Of a DNA stretch of 38,413 nucleotides, positions 24,652 through 33,908 are shown piece by piece. Source of the stretch: Sporolactobacillus shoreicorticis (GTDB lineage Bacteria; Bacillota; Bacilli; Bacillales; Sporolactobacillaceae). The position numbers were made by a program, and so were the translations under genes. The notes below the pieces were generated by a model. That model made no database searches. It was not told where the DNA came from and was given only the letters and a program-made list of their open reading frames with translations. The DNA lies in NCBI RefSeq assembly GCF_024125445.1, contig NZ_JAMXWM010000037.1:1-38413 (forward strand). The letters run 5' to 3'. Each line of letters starts with the position of its first letter. The stretch's first letter is position 1.

Positions 24652-25613
24652 TTAACAGATTCCTTCAACGACACCGGCACCTTCGTTGTGCGGACAATTT
24701 CTTGAATCACCGAAAGTGCATCCGTATTTTCATAAACCGCCTCTTGATTAAGAATGATGCGATGAGCAAGCACATACGGCGCCACGGACTTGACATCATC
24801 CGGAATGGCATAATCACGTCCCTCAATGAACGCACAGGCTTGTACCGCTCGCAAAAAACCAAGGGTTCCACGCGGACTCACACCAAGCGTAATCAGCGAA
24901 TGTTCGCGCGTTGACTGAACAATGTCCATCAAATAGTTTTTCATTGCTTCTGAAACATATACAGAGGCAGCATGGTGACGCATATGAACAATATCATCCA
25001 CTCCTAGAATTGGAGCCAGGCTGCCAAGCGGATGATGATCAGGCGCTCGATCCAAAAGCGAGAGTTCGTCCCTGCGAGAAGGGTAGCCGATGGATAATTT
25101 TAATAAGAAACGATCCAGCTGCGCTTCCGGCAAAGCGTATGTCCCTTCATATTCAATCGGATTCTGTGTCGCCATGACAAAGAAAAGTTCAGGAAGCGGC
25201 CTTGTGATCCCGTCTACGGTAACATGCCCCTCAGCCATGCCTTCGAGCAGTGCTGATTGAGTCTTAGGCGATGTGCGGTTAATTTCATCGGCCAGAATGA
25301 TGTTGCCCATTAACGGTCCGGGACGGAATTCAAAGCGTGCTTCTTTTTGATTATAGATCGAGAGACCAGTAATGTCTGATGGGAGCAAGTCAGGTGTAAA
25401 CTGGATTCGTTTAAAATCAGCTCCGATTGATTTCGCAATGGCACGAACCAGCACGGTTTTTCCAACTCCGGGTATATCCTCAATCAACACATGACCGCCT
25501 GCAACGAGTGCGGTAATCATCAGCTTTACAATTTTTCTTTTTCCGACAACAACTGTTTCCACATGGTCAATCAGTTCTGAAATCATTTGATGCGCTTCAA
25601 TGCTCGAATTCAT
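24648..25613 (-). CDS. MoxR-family AAA+ ATPase (YeaC-like)
   Basis: A 321-residue AAA+ ATPase: Walker A IPGVGKT (47-53), Walker B IILADEINRTSPKTQSALLE (from 105), sensor 1 FVMATQNPIEYEGTYALPEAQ and arginine finger region DRFLLKLSIGYP. These are classic MoxR features. The frame is open to 25691, but the ATG at 25611-25613 has GAGGGAG just upstream and gives the family N-terminus; the extra 26 residues would be unusual and overlap the promoter. A sigma-A promoter lies at 25662-25691. The protein is probably a chaperone-like partner of the two downstream membrane proteins. Confidence 0.92.
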   Translation of the reverse strand: MNSSIEAHQMISELIDHVETVVVGKRKIVKLMITALVAGGHVLIEDIPGVGKTVLVRAIAKSIGADFKRIQFTPDLLPSDITGLSIYNQKEARFEFRPGPLMGNIILADEINRTSPKTQSALLEGMAEGHVTVDGITRPLPELFFVMATQNPIEYEGTYALPEAQLDRFLLKLSIGYPSRRDELSLLDRAPDHHPLGSLAPILGVDDIVHMRHHAASVYVSEAMKNYLMDIVQSTREHSLITLGVSPRGTLGFLRAVQACAFIEGRDYAIPDDVKSVAPYVLAHRIILNQEAVYENTDALSVIQEIVRTTKVPVSLKESVK

Positions 25614-25661
25614 AGGCTCCCTCGATTCCGCAGTTTTCCGATTCGTTCGATCTTTAATTCT

Positions 25662-25691
25662 ATTGTACAGAAAATAATTTTTCATTTCCAA
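25662..25691 (-). promoter_or_regulatory. Sigma-A promoter of the moxR operon
   Basis: On the minus strand TTGGAA (complement of 25686-25691) and TACAAT (complement of 25662-25667) are separated by 18 bases, with TG just before the -10. The predicted transcript begins about 40 bases upstream of the chosen moxR start. This supports the shorter start of that gene. Confidence 0.6.
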
Positions 25692-25864
25692 AAATAAACT
25701 TCGTAATAATCAAAATCTTATATCACCAAAATATGGGATCAGAGCATCAATTACACGAAGCAAAGCCCTATCACGCTGTTCGCTGCTATTTACTGTCCCA
25801 TTTATAAGAAGCTTAAGCCTTTCACAAACAAACCAACGATACCATCACCGGTTACGATCATCTC

Positions 25865-25899
25865 GAAAAAAAGAACACACGATAGGTTTCGTCTGTTCT
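25865..25899 (-). terminator. Terminator of the globin chemoreceptor gene
   Basis: On the minus strand AGAACAGACGA and TCGTGTGTTCT form an 11-base stem with one mismatch (genomic arms 25889-25899 and 25872-25882), followed by seven T (complement of 25865-25871). It lies 36 bases after the stop of the gene at 25935. The rest of the 25614-25934 gap holds only the moxR promoter. Confidence 0.9.
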
Positions 25900-25934
25900 C
25901 ATCTTTTATGGTATCAATTTGTATCTCTGATGAA

Positions 25935-27221
25935 TTACAACCGGCTTTTTAATTGTTCAGCTGAAGCACTCAAAGTCTCTATGCCGCTACTTAATTGATC
26001 GGTAATCAACGCTAATTCGCCAATACTTTTGTCCGTGACTCCGGATAATGAATTATTTTGATCTGCAGATTCAATTACAAATTCAAATTTTTCGCCCGTA
26101 TGCATGGATTCTTCCATGCTTTTTTGAATAATCGCTGTCGTCTTATCAAGTGAAACGACGACTTCACCGGTAACCGTCGTTGATTTTTTAATCAATTCGG
26201 AAATTTGAACCATTGCTTGATTCGTTTCCTCTGCTAATTTTTGAATTTCCTGCGCAACAACAGTGAACCCCTTGCCGTATTCACCTGCCCGAGCCGCTTC
26301 AATCGCCGAATTAATCGCCAAGATATGGGTTTGTTCAGATATTTCTTTAACTAATAAGGTGACCTGTCCGATTTGCTTTGAAGAATTTTCCAGTTCTCCG
26401 ACCATTTTCCCCATTTCTTGAACGGAGCTGCTGGCAGCCATGACTTCAACAAAGAGCTGTTCCAACTGCTTCTGTCCCTCTGATGCATGCTGCTTTGCAG
26501 CCTGAGACATCTGATTCCTTTTTTTTGAGTTCTCACGGACAATGTTAAACTGTTCAAGCAAGTGATGAACCGACTGACTGTTTTGTTCAGACAATTGTGT
26601 CAGCTGATTGCTGACCTGAAGAATCGCCGTCCGCAGATCTGAGCGTCCGGTTTCATACTCCTGTTTCAGCATTTTCTCATATTCTTCATCATAGGCCTCG
26701 AGAACAACTTGCTGTTCAAAGCTGATCATTTTGTTAATTGAACGAATCACGCGATCGGCTTCTTTTGTTTTTGCAACATGAGTCAAGACAATGGTAATCA
26801 GATTCGAAAGCAGATTTTGAAAGGTTCCCATGTAATAGGGCGGAGTCAATCCGATTCGATAATGCATGATGCCGACGCGATATCTGCGATTAAGAAAAGC
26901 CTCATCAATAACTCCTGAAAAAAGTTCCAGTACATGCGCCGCAAGCGTCTTGCTCAACTTCTCCACTGTACTGTATTTTTCAATAATCTTTCTCAATGAA
27001 TCAATCTGGGTGAAGCTGGAGTAAAATTCATATGCCATTCGATCAATTTCCTGTTCTACAAATGGCCGCATCATTTTCATTATTTGAAGGTCATATTCAT
27101 TAATATGCAGCATCTCCAGCTTTTCAGCCACACCCGCGTCCGAAATGTCGATAAGCACATCTTCCGATTCGGCCTTCTTTAACCACGAAATTTTTTTATC
27201 ATTTCTTTTTACTAATGGCAT
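25935..27221 (-). CDS. hemAT: HemAT-like globin-coupled methyl-accepting chemotaxis protein
   Basis: A 428-residue soluble chemoreceptor, matching HemAT of B. subtilis (about 432). The N-terminal protoglobin domain (about 35-185) keeps the proximal heme ligand in [16 protein letters not shown] (H120) and a conserved His at 96. A linker leads to the MCP signalling domain (about 200-428), whose hairpin tip reads [23 protein letters not shown] and [12 protein letters not shown]. There are no membrane helices. Such receptors sense oxygen and signal through CheA/CheW to the flagella. The ATG has GGAGGG about six bases upstream. It lies 150 bases downstream of the GGDEF-EAL gene on the same strand, possibly in one transcript, and ends in a strong terminator. 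Confidence 0.93.
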   Translation of the reverse strand: MPLVKRNDKKISWLKKAESEDVLIDISDAGVAEKLEMLHINEYDLQIMKMMRPFVEQEIDRMAYEFYSSFTQIDSLRKIIEKYSTVEKLSKTLAAHVLELFSGVIDEAFLNRRYRVGIMHYRIGLTPPYYMGTFQNLLSNLITIVLTHVAKTKEADRVIRSINKMISFEQQVVLEAYDEEYEKMLKQEYETGRSDLRTAILQVSNQLTQLSEQNSQSVHHLLEQFNIVRENSKKRNQMSQAAKQHASEGQKQLEQLFVEVMAASSSVQEMGKMVGELENSSKQIGQVTLLVKEISEQTHILAINSAIEAARAGEYGKGFTVVAQEIQKLAEETNQAMVQISELIKKSTTVTGEVVVSLDKTTAIIQKSMEESMHTGEKFEFVIESADQNNSLSGVTDKSIGELALITDQLSSGIETLSASAEQLKSRL

Positions 27222-27371
27222 TTAAATCCCTCCAATCCTCCGTCGTCATTCAATCACGATGGAAAGCCAATCTCAATCAGTTCAAGCTTTTTTATTTTCT
27301 AGTGAAAAGAATCCCCCGTTTACCAACCCAGTCTTTTTAAAAAGGAATCATTCACATTAGAGATCATTGTT

Positions 27372-29228
27372 TTATGCCAAATATTTATCTGAAAAATCGT
27401 TTTCAGCGAGCGGACGACTATAATAGTAACCCTGAATGGCACGGCAGCGGCATGATTCAATCGCCCGCAATTGCTCCTTTGTCTCAATTCCCTCAACAAT
27501 AACATCAATCCATAGATGTTCAGCCATTGATACAATTGCCGTTACAATCGCTTGATCCTGATTGCTTTGCGCAATATCAAGTACAAAGGAACGATCAATC
27601 TTTAGCTGATTGATCGGCAGGCTCTTTAGATAGCTGAGTGAACTATATCCGGTGCCGAAGTCATCAAGACTGACGCCGACCCCCAGTGCCCGAATCTCTT
27701 TTAATCGTCTGATTGAGCGTTCCAAATCCTCTGCCATCGTCGACTCCGTAATTTCCAGTTCGAGATACTCAGGTTGAAGACCGCTTGCTTCTAACGCAAA
27801 GCAGACACGTTTCACTAATGAATCATCATGAAACTGATTGAACGAGAGATTTACCGAAATCGGCACTTTGAGCGGCCCCCGCTCCTGCCATTTCTTCATC
27901 TGCCGACACGCTTCATCAAGCACCCACCAGCCAATGTCACGGATCATTCCTGTTTCTTCAGCGACCGAAATAAACCCGCTCGGAGGAACGATTCCGCGTT
28001 CCGGATGTTTCCACCGAACCAAAGCCTCAACACCAATCAGTGTCCCGCTACATGCATCAACCTGAGGCTGGTAGTACAAAACAAATTGGTGATTATATAA
28101 TGCGGATTGCAGTTCATTTTCCGTATTCAGCCTCATGAGAAGCTTCTGGTGAAGCTCATTGTTGTAAAAGAAAAAACTTTTTCTGCTGCTTTTCTTTGCT
28201 TCTCTTAACGCTGCCTCTGCGCTCGCCATTATTTGCACACTTGAGCTTCCGTCATATGGAAATTGCGAGATGCCGATACTGAATGTCGCATAAATTTCTT
28301 TTCCATCAATATGATAAGGCTGTTCTGTTGTTCGCAATAACATTTCGATGACTTGGACTAAGCCCCGTTTATTCAAACAATCCTTGCAGATAATCATAAA
28401 TTCGTCACTGCTGATACGGTACAACTCTGCATTAAAACGTTCAAGTGCCTCCTTCATTCTGCCGGACAAAGCAATCAATAGCTCATTCCCTATTTGCCTT
28501 CCGAAAATTTCATTAATCATCTTTAAACGGTCAATATTTATTTTCAGTATTGAGAACGACCGCCTGGTTTGGTTATATCTGTTGACCAAATCATCTACCA
28601 ACTCTTCTGCCACCAGATTATTGGGAAGACCGGTCAGGGCATCATGGTAGGCTCTAAAGCGAATCACTTCTTCTTTTTCAAGTTCACGTGCGTGCTTCAA
28701 CTGCTGATAACGTTCCAGAATCAATTGCTGCTCCAGGCTAAGGAGTTTGTCTAGAGATTCAGATAATAGTAATGCCTGTTCAGGATAATTGACCTCATGT
28801 TCGACCGTTTCTATAAGCGCTCGATGATATAGGCTAAAAAGAGCAACTTGATTTGCAATGCTTAGCTTCTTGTTAAGGAAAAAAAGTGCACTTTGGTCAC
28901 AAAATGTTAAGAAGCGGCCATCAAGAACTCCATTGAAAAGAAATCGAGTTTGTTCTTCATACATTTTTATTAAGTATTCTTTTGTTTCCTGAGACGGAAC
29001 CATGCTCTGCATTTTATATAAATCGAGTGTATGCTGGCTCATTTGATCGGTAATTTTGCTGCAACGATTAATAAGATACGGATGCATCCATTTCAATAGT
29101 TGCAGATCAAATTTTCGAATTTGTGCCAGCCGAATCCGTCCTAAAACGGAAGGGTCGGCAATCGATTGATCCGTGATCTGCTTTTTCACTGCTTCCAGCC
29201 ATTGATCCCGATTAAATTGCTCGCTCAT
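27372..29228 (-). CDS. Globin-like sensor fused to GGDEF and EAL domains; probable c-di-GMP phosphodiesterase
   Basis: A 618-residue protein (numbers here count from the upstream ATG, 14 residues earlier). Residues about 50-190 resemble the HemAT globin domain next door (IRKFDLQLLKWMHPYLI against [16 protein letters not shown]), but an ungapped alignment puts Phe131 at the heme-ligand His, so heme binding is unlikely. The GGDEF domain (about 205-370) starts with DALTGLPNN, and its active loop is SSDEF (287-291), not GGDEF. The EAL domain (about 380-630) is intact: GVEALVRW at 413-420, EITES, DDFGTGYSS at 536-544, KIDRSFV, EGIET and QGYYYSRP. The likely activity is hydrolysis of c-di-GMP. The start at 29228 is preferred because GAGGGTGA lies seven bases upstream; the ATG at 29270 has none. 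It shares strand and probably regulation with hemAT. Confidence 0.9.
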   Translation of the reverse strand: MSEQFNRDQWLEAVKKQITDQSIADPSVLGRIRLAQIRKFDLQLLKWMHPYLINRCSKITDQMSQHTLDLYKMQSMVPSQETKEYLIKMYEEQTRFLFNGVLDGRFLTFCDQSALFFLNKKLSIANQVALFSLYHRALIETVEHEVNYPEQALLLSESLDKLLSLEQQLILERYQQLKHARELEKEEVIRFRAYHDALTGLPNNLVAEELVDDLVNRYNQTRRSFSILKINIDRLKMINEIFGRQIGNELLIALSGRMKEALERFNAELYRISSDEFMIICKDCLNKRGLVQVIEMLLRTTEQPYHIDGKEIYATFSIGISQFPYDGSSSVQIMASAEAALREAKKSSRKSFFFYNNELHQKLLMRLNTENELQSALYNHQFVLYYQPQVDACSGTLIGVEALVRWKHPERGIVPPSGFISVAEETGMIRDIGWWVLDEACRQMKKWQERGPLKVPISVNLSFNQFHDDSLVKRVCFALEASGLQPEYLELEITESTMAEDLERSIRRLKEIRALGVGVSLDDFGTGYSSLSYLKSLPINQLKIDRSFVLDIAQSNQDQAIVTAIVSMAEHLWIDVIVEGIETKEQLRAIESCRCRAIQGYYYSRPLAENDFSDKYLA

Positions 29229-29405
29229 TTCGTATTCACCCTCATCGTATCTTCGCTGCTGTTCATTCATGTTTGAGAGACGTACCCACTGTTTCTATCG
29301 TCATATGAAGATAAAATGTGAATAGGAATCAGGTGCAGATCCTGCTGTTTTTAAATTCGTTTTTAAATGATTTAAGTCAACCCTTTTTCGTTTTCGTGTA
29401 AAGCA

Positions 29406-29434
29406 TTGACGAATCTCAATTTCCATGTTACTAT
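29406..29434 (+). promoter_or_regulatory. Sigma-A promoter of metE
   Basis: TTGACG (29406-29411) and TACTAT (29429-29434) have the ideal 17-base spacing. Transcription would begin near 29441, just upstream of the riboswitch. Confidence 0.75.
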
Positions 29435-29452
29435 TCGAATTAACTTAATTAA

Positions 29453-29569
29453 ACTCTTATTAAGAGCGGCGGAGGGACTGGCCCTGTGAAGCCCGGCAAC
29501 CTTTCATTTTATGAAAAGGTGCTAATTCCAGCAAGATTTGTGTTTTGAAATCTTGACAGATAAGAGAGT
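29453..29569 (+). ncRNA. SAM-I (S-box) riboswitch
   Basis: The hallmark S-box core is present: CTCTTATTAAGAGCGGCGGA, then GGGACTGGCCC, TGAAGCCCGGCAACC, a CTTTCAT/ATGAAAAG helix, GGTGCTAATTCC and, after the AAGATTT/AAATCTT helix, GACAGATAAGAGAG closing P1 with CTCTTAT. With SAM bound, P1 forms and the downstream terminator folds. Without SAM, AAGAGAG (29562-29568) can pair with CTCTCTT (29588-29594) inside the terminator to give the antiterminator. It controls metE. Confidence 0.97.
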
Positions 29570-29583
29570 GCGGATGATCATTC

Positions 29584-29616
29584 AGGCCTCTCTTTTTGAG
29601 AGGCCTTTTTGTTTTT
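29584..29616 (+). terminator. Riboswitch-controlled terminator
   Basis: AGGCCTCTC (29584-29592) pairs with GAGAGGCCT (29598-29606) across a TTTTT loop, followed by TTTTGTTTTT. It is the expression platform of the SAM riboswitch, 45 bases before the metE start. Confidence 0.95.
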
Positions 29617-29660
29617 CCCCTTCGAAAAATTTTCTCTACAGATTACAGGAGGATGAAGTC

Positions 29661-31967
29661 ATGGGTAAAGTATTAAGCGCGAATCTCGGATACCCGAGAA
29701 TCGGTGAAAAAAGAGAATGGAAAAAGGCACTTGAACAATTCTGGGCAGGTAAAATTTCAAAAGAAACTTTTTTAGATACGGTCAAAAACCTGCGCTTGAG
29801 CTATTTGAAAAAGCAAAAAGATATTGGCGTCGACCTGATTCCCGTCGGAGATTTCAGCCTTTATGATCATGTCCTTGATACTGCTGTTCTTTTCGGTTTA
29901 ATTCCCGACCGTTTTAAATCAGATGAAAAAGAAATTTCGCTTGAAACGTACTTCTCAATTGCCCGAGGAAGCAAAAACTTTGAGGCATCGGAAATGACCA
30001 AATGGTTTAATACTAATTATCACTACATTGTCCCGGAAATCAGCAATGAAACCAAGCCCTATCTGACGGAAAACCGTCTCCTTAATTTGTTCGATGAAGC
30101 AAAGAAGGAACTCGGCATCGTTACCAAGCCTGTTATCGTTGGACCGGTAACGCTGTTAAAACTGTCAAAGGGTTATGAGCCGGATCATTTTAATGCGCTG
30201 CTCGATAGTTTGCTCCCACTGTATGTACAGGTGTTCCAAGAACTGAAAGAAGCTGGGGCAAAATGGGTGCAGATCGATGAACCGATTCTTGTTAAGGAGC
30301 AAAGCAAAGAAGATCTTGCCGCATTCACTAAAGCCTATCGATTTATTAAAAACGGTGTGCCTGATTTGAAGCTTCTTCTGCAAACCTACTTTGAAGCGAT
30401 CAATGACTACAAAGACGTCATTCAATTGCCTGTAGATGGCATCGGACTTGATTTCGTTTATGGCAAAGAAACAAACTTGGCATCACTCAAAGCCTACGGA
30501 TTCCCGGAAGACAAGGTGCTGGCCGTGGGCGTCGTCGACGGCCGAAACATCTGGAAGACTGATTTAAAAGCGACTCTAACTGAACTGCAGACACTGCTCT
30601 CATCTGTTAAAGATCACGGAAATCTGTGGATCACACCATCATCAAGCCTGCTCCATGTACCGGTCACCCTTTCCAATGAAACCGCTCTTGACCCGATACT
30701 CCTGAATGGTCTCTCATTTGCTGATCAGAAACTGAGCGAGGTCGTTACGCTTGCGGAGGGGCTTAATGAGGGCGAAACCGCAATCGATGGCACCCTTCAG
30801 AAAAACAGTGCGGATCTACAGACACTGCAGCAATCCGAACACCGCAACAATAAAGAAGTTCAAAAAGAAATTGATCTATTAGATGAAGAGTTGCCGACAC
30901 GTCCCGGCTCTTATAAACTGCGCCGGCAAATACAAGCCGATGCCTTCAATCTGCCACCTCTTCCGACCACCACGATCGGAAGCTTCCCGCAGACGAAGGA
31001 AGTCCGCCAGGCACGGCGTAATTGGAGACGCGGCGAATGGTCCGAAGAACGCTATGAACAATTCATTAAAGACGAAACGGCAAAGTGGATTCAGATTCAG
31101 GAGGACCTTGGTATTGATGTTCTCGTTCATGGTGAATTCGAACGAAACGACATGGTTGAATACTTTGGTGAAAAACTGAATGGATTTGCCTTCACGCGTT
31201 TTGGATGGGTTCAATCCTATGGCTCACGCTGTGTTAAACCGCCGCTGATCTTCGGAGATGTTTCATGGCAGAAGCCAATGACAGTAAAGGAAAGTGCCTA
31301 TGCACAGTCTCTGACGAATAAACCGGTAAAGGGCATGCTCACCGGTCCGGTCACCATCTACAATTGGTCATTCGTCCGCGACGACATCAGCCAAGGCGAC
31401 GTCTTCAACCAAATCGCACTTGCGTTAAAGAAAGAAGTGCATGCGCTTGAAGAAGCAGATATCCGCATGATCCAAGTAGATGAGCCGGCACTGCGAGAAG
31501 GTCTTCCATTGAAGGAAGACAAGAAAGCGGGCTACCTGCATGATGCCGTCTATTCATTCCGACTGGCAACATCATTCGTTAATAATGATACGCAAATTCA
31601 TACACATATGTGTTATTCGGAATTCGATGAAATTATCGATACCATCGACGCGTTGGACACTGATGTAATTTCAATTGAGGCTGCGCGCAGTCATGGTGAG
31701 ATCATTTCTACCTTTGAAGATTTCGAATATAAAAAGGGCATCGGTCTCGGCGTCTATGACATCCACAGCCCGCGTATTCCTAGCGTAGAAGAAATGAAAT
31801 CTTACGCAGAACGCGCACTTAAAGTGCTTGATCCGAACATCGTCTGGATCAATCCGGACTGCGGACTGAAAACGCGCCGGCCGGAGGAAACAATCCCCGC
31901 GCTCAAAAACATGGTCGAAGCTGCCAACGAAGTGCGTAAAGAACTCAGTGATACAGTAGAAAAATAA
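29661..31967 (+). CDS. metE: MetE, cobalamin-independent methionine synthase
   Basis: A 768-residue enzyme that transfers the methyl group of 5-methyltetrahydropteroyl-triglutamate to homocysteine, the last step of methionine synthesis. The N-terminus ([20 protein letters not shown]) and both barrel halves are complete. The zinc site is visible: H649 and C651 in HTHMCYSEF and C734 in NPDCGLKTR, with the [11 protein letters not shown] block between them. The frame is open upstream into the riboswitch, but the ATG at 29661 with AGGAGG eight bases before it is the true start. It is regulated by the SAM riboswitch and followed by a strong terminator. Confidence 0.98.
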   Translation: MGKVLSANLGYPRIGEKREWKKALEQFWAGKISKETFLDTVKNLRLSYLKKQKDIGVDLIPVGDFSLYDHVLDTAVLFGLIPDRFKSDEKEISLETYFSIARGSKNFEASEMTKWFNTNYHYIVPEISNETKPYLTENRLLNLFDEAKKELGIVTKPVIVGPVTLLKLSKGYEPDHFNALLDSLLPLYVQVFQELKEAGAKWVQIDEPILVKEQSKEDLAAFTKAYRFIKNGVPDLKLLLQTYFEAINDYKDVIQLPVDGIGLDFVYGKETNLASLKAYGFPEDKVLAVGVVDGRNIWKTDLKATLTELQTLLSSVKDHGNLWITPSSSLLHVPVTLSNETALDPILLNGLSFADQKLSEVVTLAEGLNEGETAIDGTLQKNSADLQTLQQSEHRNNKEVQKEIDLLDEELPTRPGSYKLRRQIQADAFNLPPLPTTTIGSFPQTKEVRQARRNWRRGEWSEERYEQFIKDETAKWIQIQEDLGIDVLVHGEFERNDMVEYFGEKLNGFAFTRFGWVQSYGSRCVKPPLIFGDVSWQKPMTVKESAYAQSLTNKPVKGMLTGPVTIYNWSFVRDDISQGDVFNQIALALKKEVHALEEADIRMIQVDEPALREGLPLKEDKKAGYLHDAVYSFRLATSFVNNDTQIHTHMCYSEFDEIIDTIDALDTDVISIEAARSHGEIISTFEDFEYKKGIGLGVYDIHSPRIPSVEEMKSYAERALKVLDPNIVWINPDCGLKTRRPEETIPALKNMVEAANEVRKELSDTVEK

Positions 31968-31993
31968 ATAAACGATTAGAACTAAACTATCCA

Positions 31994-32040
31994 AAGAGGC
32001 TGCCCCAAAGTCGAAAAACGACTCTGAGGCAGCCTCTTCT
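31994..32040 (+). terminator. Terminator after metE
   Basis: AAGAGGCTGCC (31994-32004) pairs with GGCAGCCTCTT (32028-32038), with an inner AGTCG/CGACT helix, followed by a T-rich tail. Positioned 27 bases after the metE stop. Confidence 0.9.
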
Positions 32041-32049
32041 TTTCCTTTC

Positions 32050-32097
32050 AAAACGCCCATATCCTGCTTTAAAGAGCTGCGGGACATGGGCGTTTTA
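32050..32097 (-). terminator. Terminator after prfC
   Basis: AAACGCCCAT and ATGGGCGTTT bracket an inner TCCTGC/GCGGGA-type helix; on the minus strand the hairpin ends in TTTT. It lies just after the prfC stop and back to back with the metE terminator, so the two convergent genes are insulated. Confidence 0.85.
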
Positions 32098-32109
32098 TCA
32101 TTTCTTATT

Positions 32110-33687
32110 TTACATATTATGGCTGGAATCGCGAAGCTCAATTTTCGGATGCTTCTGCTGAAACCAGCGCAGGGAGAAGTCGTTTTCAAAAATGATAACT
32201 GGACGATCTTTATAATCGGAAACAACCAGATTATTGGCATTGCGGCGAAGTGTGTCCGCTTCCTCTCGATTGGCAATCCATTTCGCCACTTGATGCGGCA
32301 TATGTTCAATGTCGAGATCAACACCATATTCAGCCTGCATTCGATAGACAAAAACATCGAATTGCAGTATTCCGACTACACCTAAAATTGTCTCTTCATA
32401 TTGTGTTTTGTACACCTGAATCGCGCCTTCCTGAGCAAGCTGGCTGACGCCTTTCAGAAAGTGTTTTTGCTTCATTGCGTTTTTCGCGCGCACCTTGGCA
32501 AAGTGTTCCGGAGAGAACTGCGGGAGCGCCCCGAAATTAAGTGTATCCTTCGAACGGCACACTGTGTCGCCGATTTGATAAAACCCGGTGTCATAGAGTC
32601 CGACAATATCACCCGGATACGCATCGTCAATCAATTCACGACTGTCAGCAAAAAATTGTTGCGGCTGGGCCAGTTTTAACTGCTTGCCGGTACGATCAAG
32701 ATACACACTCATTCCTTTTTCAAATTTACCAGAAACAATGCGCAAAAATGCAATTCGATCACGGTGTGCCGGATTCATATTTGCCTGAATTTTAAATACA
32801 AATCCGGAAAAGTTAGGATCGTCCGGCTGAATGATGCCTGCGCTTGACTGACGCGGCTGCGGCTGCGGAGCCAGCTTCAAATAATGCTCCAGAAAAGTCG
32901 GTACACCAAAGCTTGAAATTGCACTTCCGAAAAATACCGGCGTTTGCTTGCCTGCTTTGACGGCTTCCAAGTCAAAGCCGCTTCCCGCCTCATCCAGCAG
33001 CATCAAATTTTCCTCAAGCTGGCTGAGTGTATAATCGTCGACCGTATCCTTTAAAATCTCAGACAGTTCATCCACTTCGCCTAATTCTTGAACCTGACGT
33101 TCTCTCTTATCGTTATACCATTCTATTTTATGTTCCTGCCGATCATAGACTCCTCGGAATGATTGACCCATTCCGATCGGATAGTTAACCGGGTATGAAT
33201 CAATACCGAGCACATTCTCGATCTCTTCGAACAGTTCAAGTGGTTCTTTTCCTTGCCGGTCAAGCTTGTTGATAAATGTAAAAATCGGGATTCCCCGGTC
33301 ACGGCAGACTTTAAATAATTTGATGGTCTGGGGTTCGACGCCCTTTGCCGCATCGATAATCATGACAACACTGTCGACAGCCATCAATGTTCGGTACGTA
33401 TCTTCACTGAAGTCCTGGTGTCCAGGCGTATCAAGAATATTAATTTTATAGTCATCGTATTCAAATTGCATAACACTGGAGGTCACCGAGATGCCCCTCT
33501 TCTTCTCCAGCTCCATCCAGTCTGAAGTCGCAAATTTTTCGGCTTTGCGTGATTTGACCGCACCAGCTGTTCGAATGGCACCGCCAAGTACCAGCAGCTT
33601 CTCAGTCAGCGTCGTTTTTCCTGCATCCGGATGAGAGATGATGGCGAATGTACGACGTCTTTTTAATTCCTGCTGTAACTGATTCAT
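32110..33687 (-). CDS. prfC: PrfC, peptide chain release factor 3
   Basis: A 525-residue translational GTPase. G1 is HPDAGKTT (from about residue 19), switch I region KKRGISVTSS, G3 DTPGHQDF, G4 NKLD. The order and the C-terminal domain with VGILQFDVFVYRMQAEYG identify RF3 rather than EF-G or TypA. RF3 releases RF1/RF2 from the ribosome after termination and assists quality control. The ATG follows AGGAGGAAAAA. As far as I recall, B. subtilis lacks prfC while lactic-acid-type Firmicutes and staphylococci have it, which is a small taxonomic hint. It is monocistronic, with a terminator after it. Confidence 0.97.
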   Translation of the reverse strand: MNQLQQELKRRRTFAIISHPDAGKTTLTEKLLVLGGAIRTAGAVKSRKAEKFATSDWMELEKKRGISVTSSVMQFEYDDYKINILDTPGHQDFSEDTYRTLMAVDSVVMIIDAAKGVEPQTIKLFKVCRDRGIPIFTFINKLDRQGKEPLELFEEIENVLGIDSYPVNYPIGMGQSFRGVYDRQEHKIEWYNDKRERQVQELGEVDELSEILKDTVDDYTLSQLEENLMLLDEAGSGFDLEAVKAGKQTPVFFGSAISSFGVPTFLEHYLKLAPQPQPRQSSAGIIQPDDPNFSGFVFKIQANMNPAHRDRIAFLRIVSGKFEKGMSVYLDRTGKQLKLAQPQQFFADSRELIDDAYPGDIVGLYDTGFYQIGDTVCRSKDTLNFGALPQFSPEHFAKVRAKNAMKQKHFLKGVSQLAQEGAIQVYKTQYEETILGVVGILQFDVFVYRMQAEYGVDLDIEHMPHQVAKWIANREEADTLRRNANNLVVSDYKDRPVIIFENDFSLRWFQQKHPKIELRDSSHNM

Positions 33688-33755
33688 TTTTTCCTCCTAT
33701 GAATTCCACTCTTAGCATTCAAATCATCAATTAAGGCAAAGGAATCCCTCCGTAA

Positions 33756-33828
33756 AAAAGGCACTCGCACTGCGAACCAAAATGAATTTCACCATTCTGA
33801 TTCGTCACTTTGCTGCGAATGCTTTTTC
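33756..33828 (-). terminator. Long two-part hairpin terminator after the phosphohexomutase gene
   Basis: On the minus strand an outer stem GCATTCGCA/TGCGAGTGC and an inner 12-base stem CGAATCAGAATG/CATTTTGGTTCG (two to three G-U pairs, eight-base loop) are stacked with a small asymmetric bulge, followed by CTTTTTT. It lies about 80 bases after the stop at 33909. This is larger than a simple terminator. Confidence 0.7.
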
Positions 33829-33908
33829 AATCATTCTATCTTAATTATATACATAATTCATGTGATTCATAAATGCTTGCCGCTTAATCTTCTCTCGAAC
33901 AATCCGTT

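Noticed and set aside
32000-32100. Inverted repeats between metE and prfC as an insertion element
   Set aside because: Both are fully explained as back-to-back terminators of two convergent genes.
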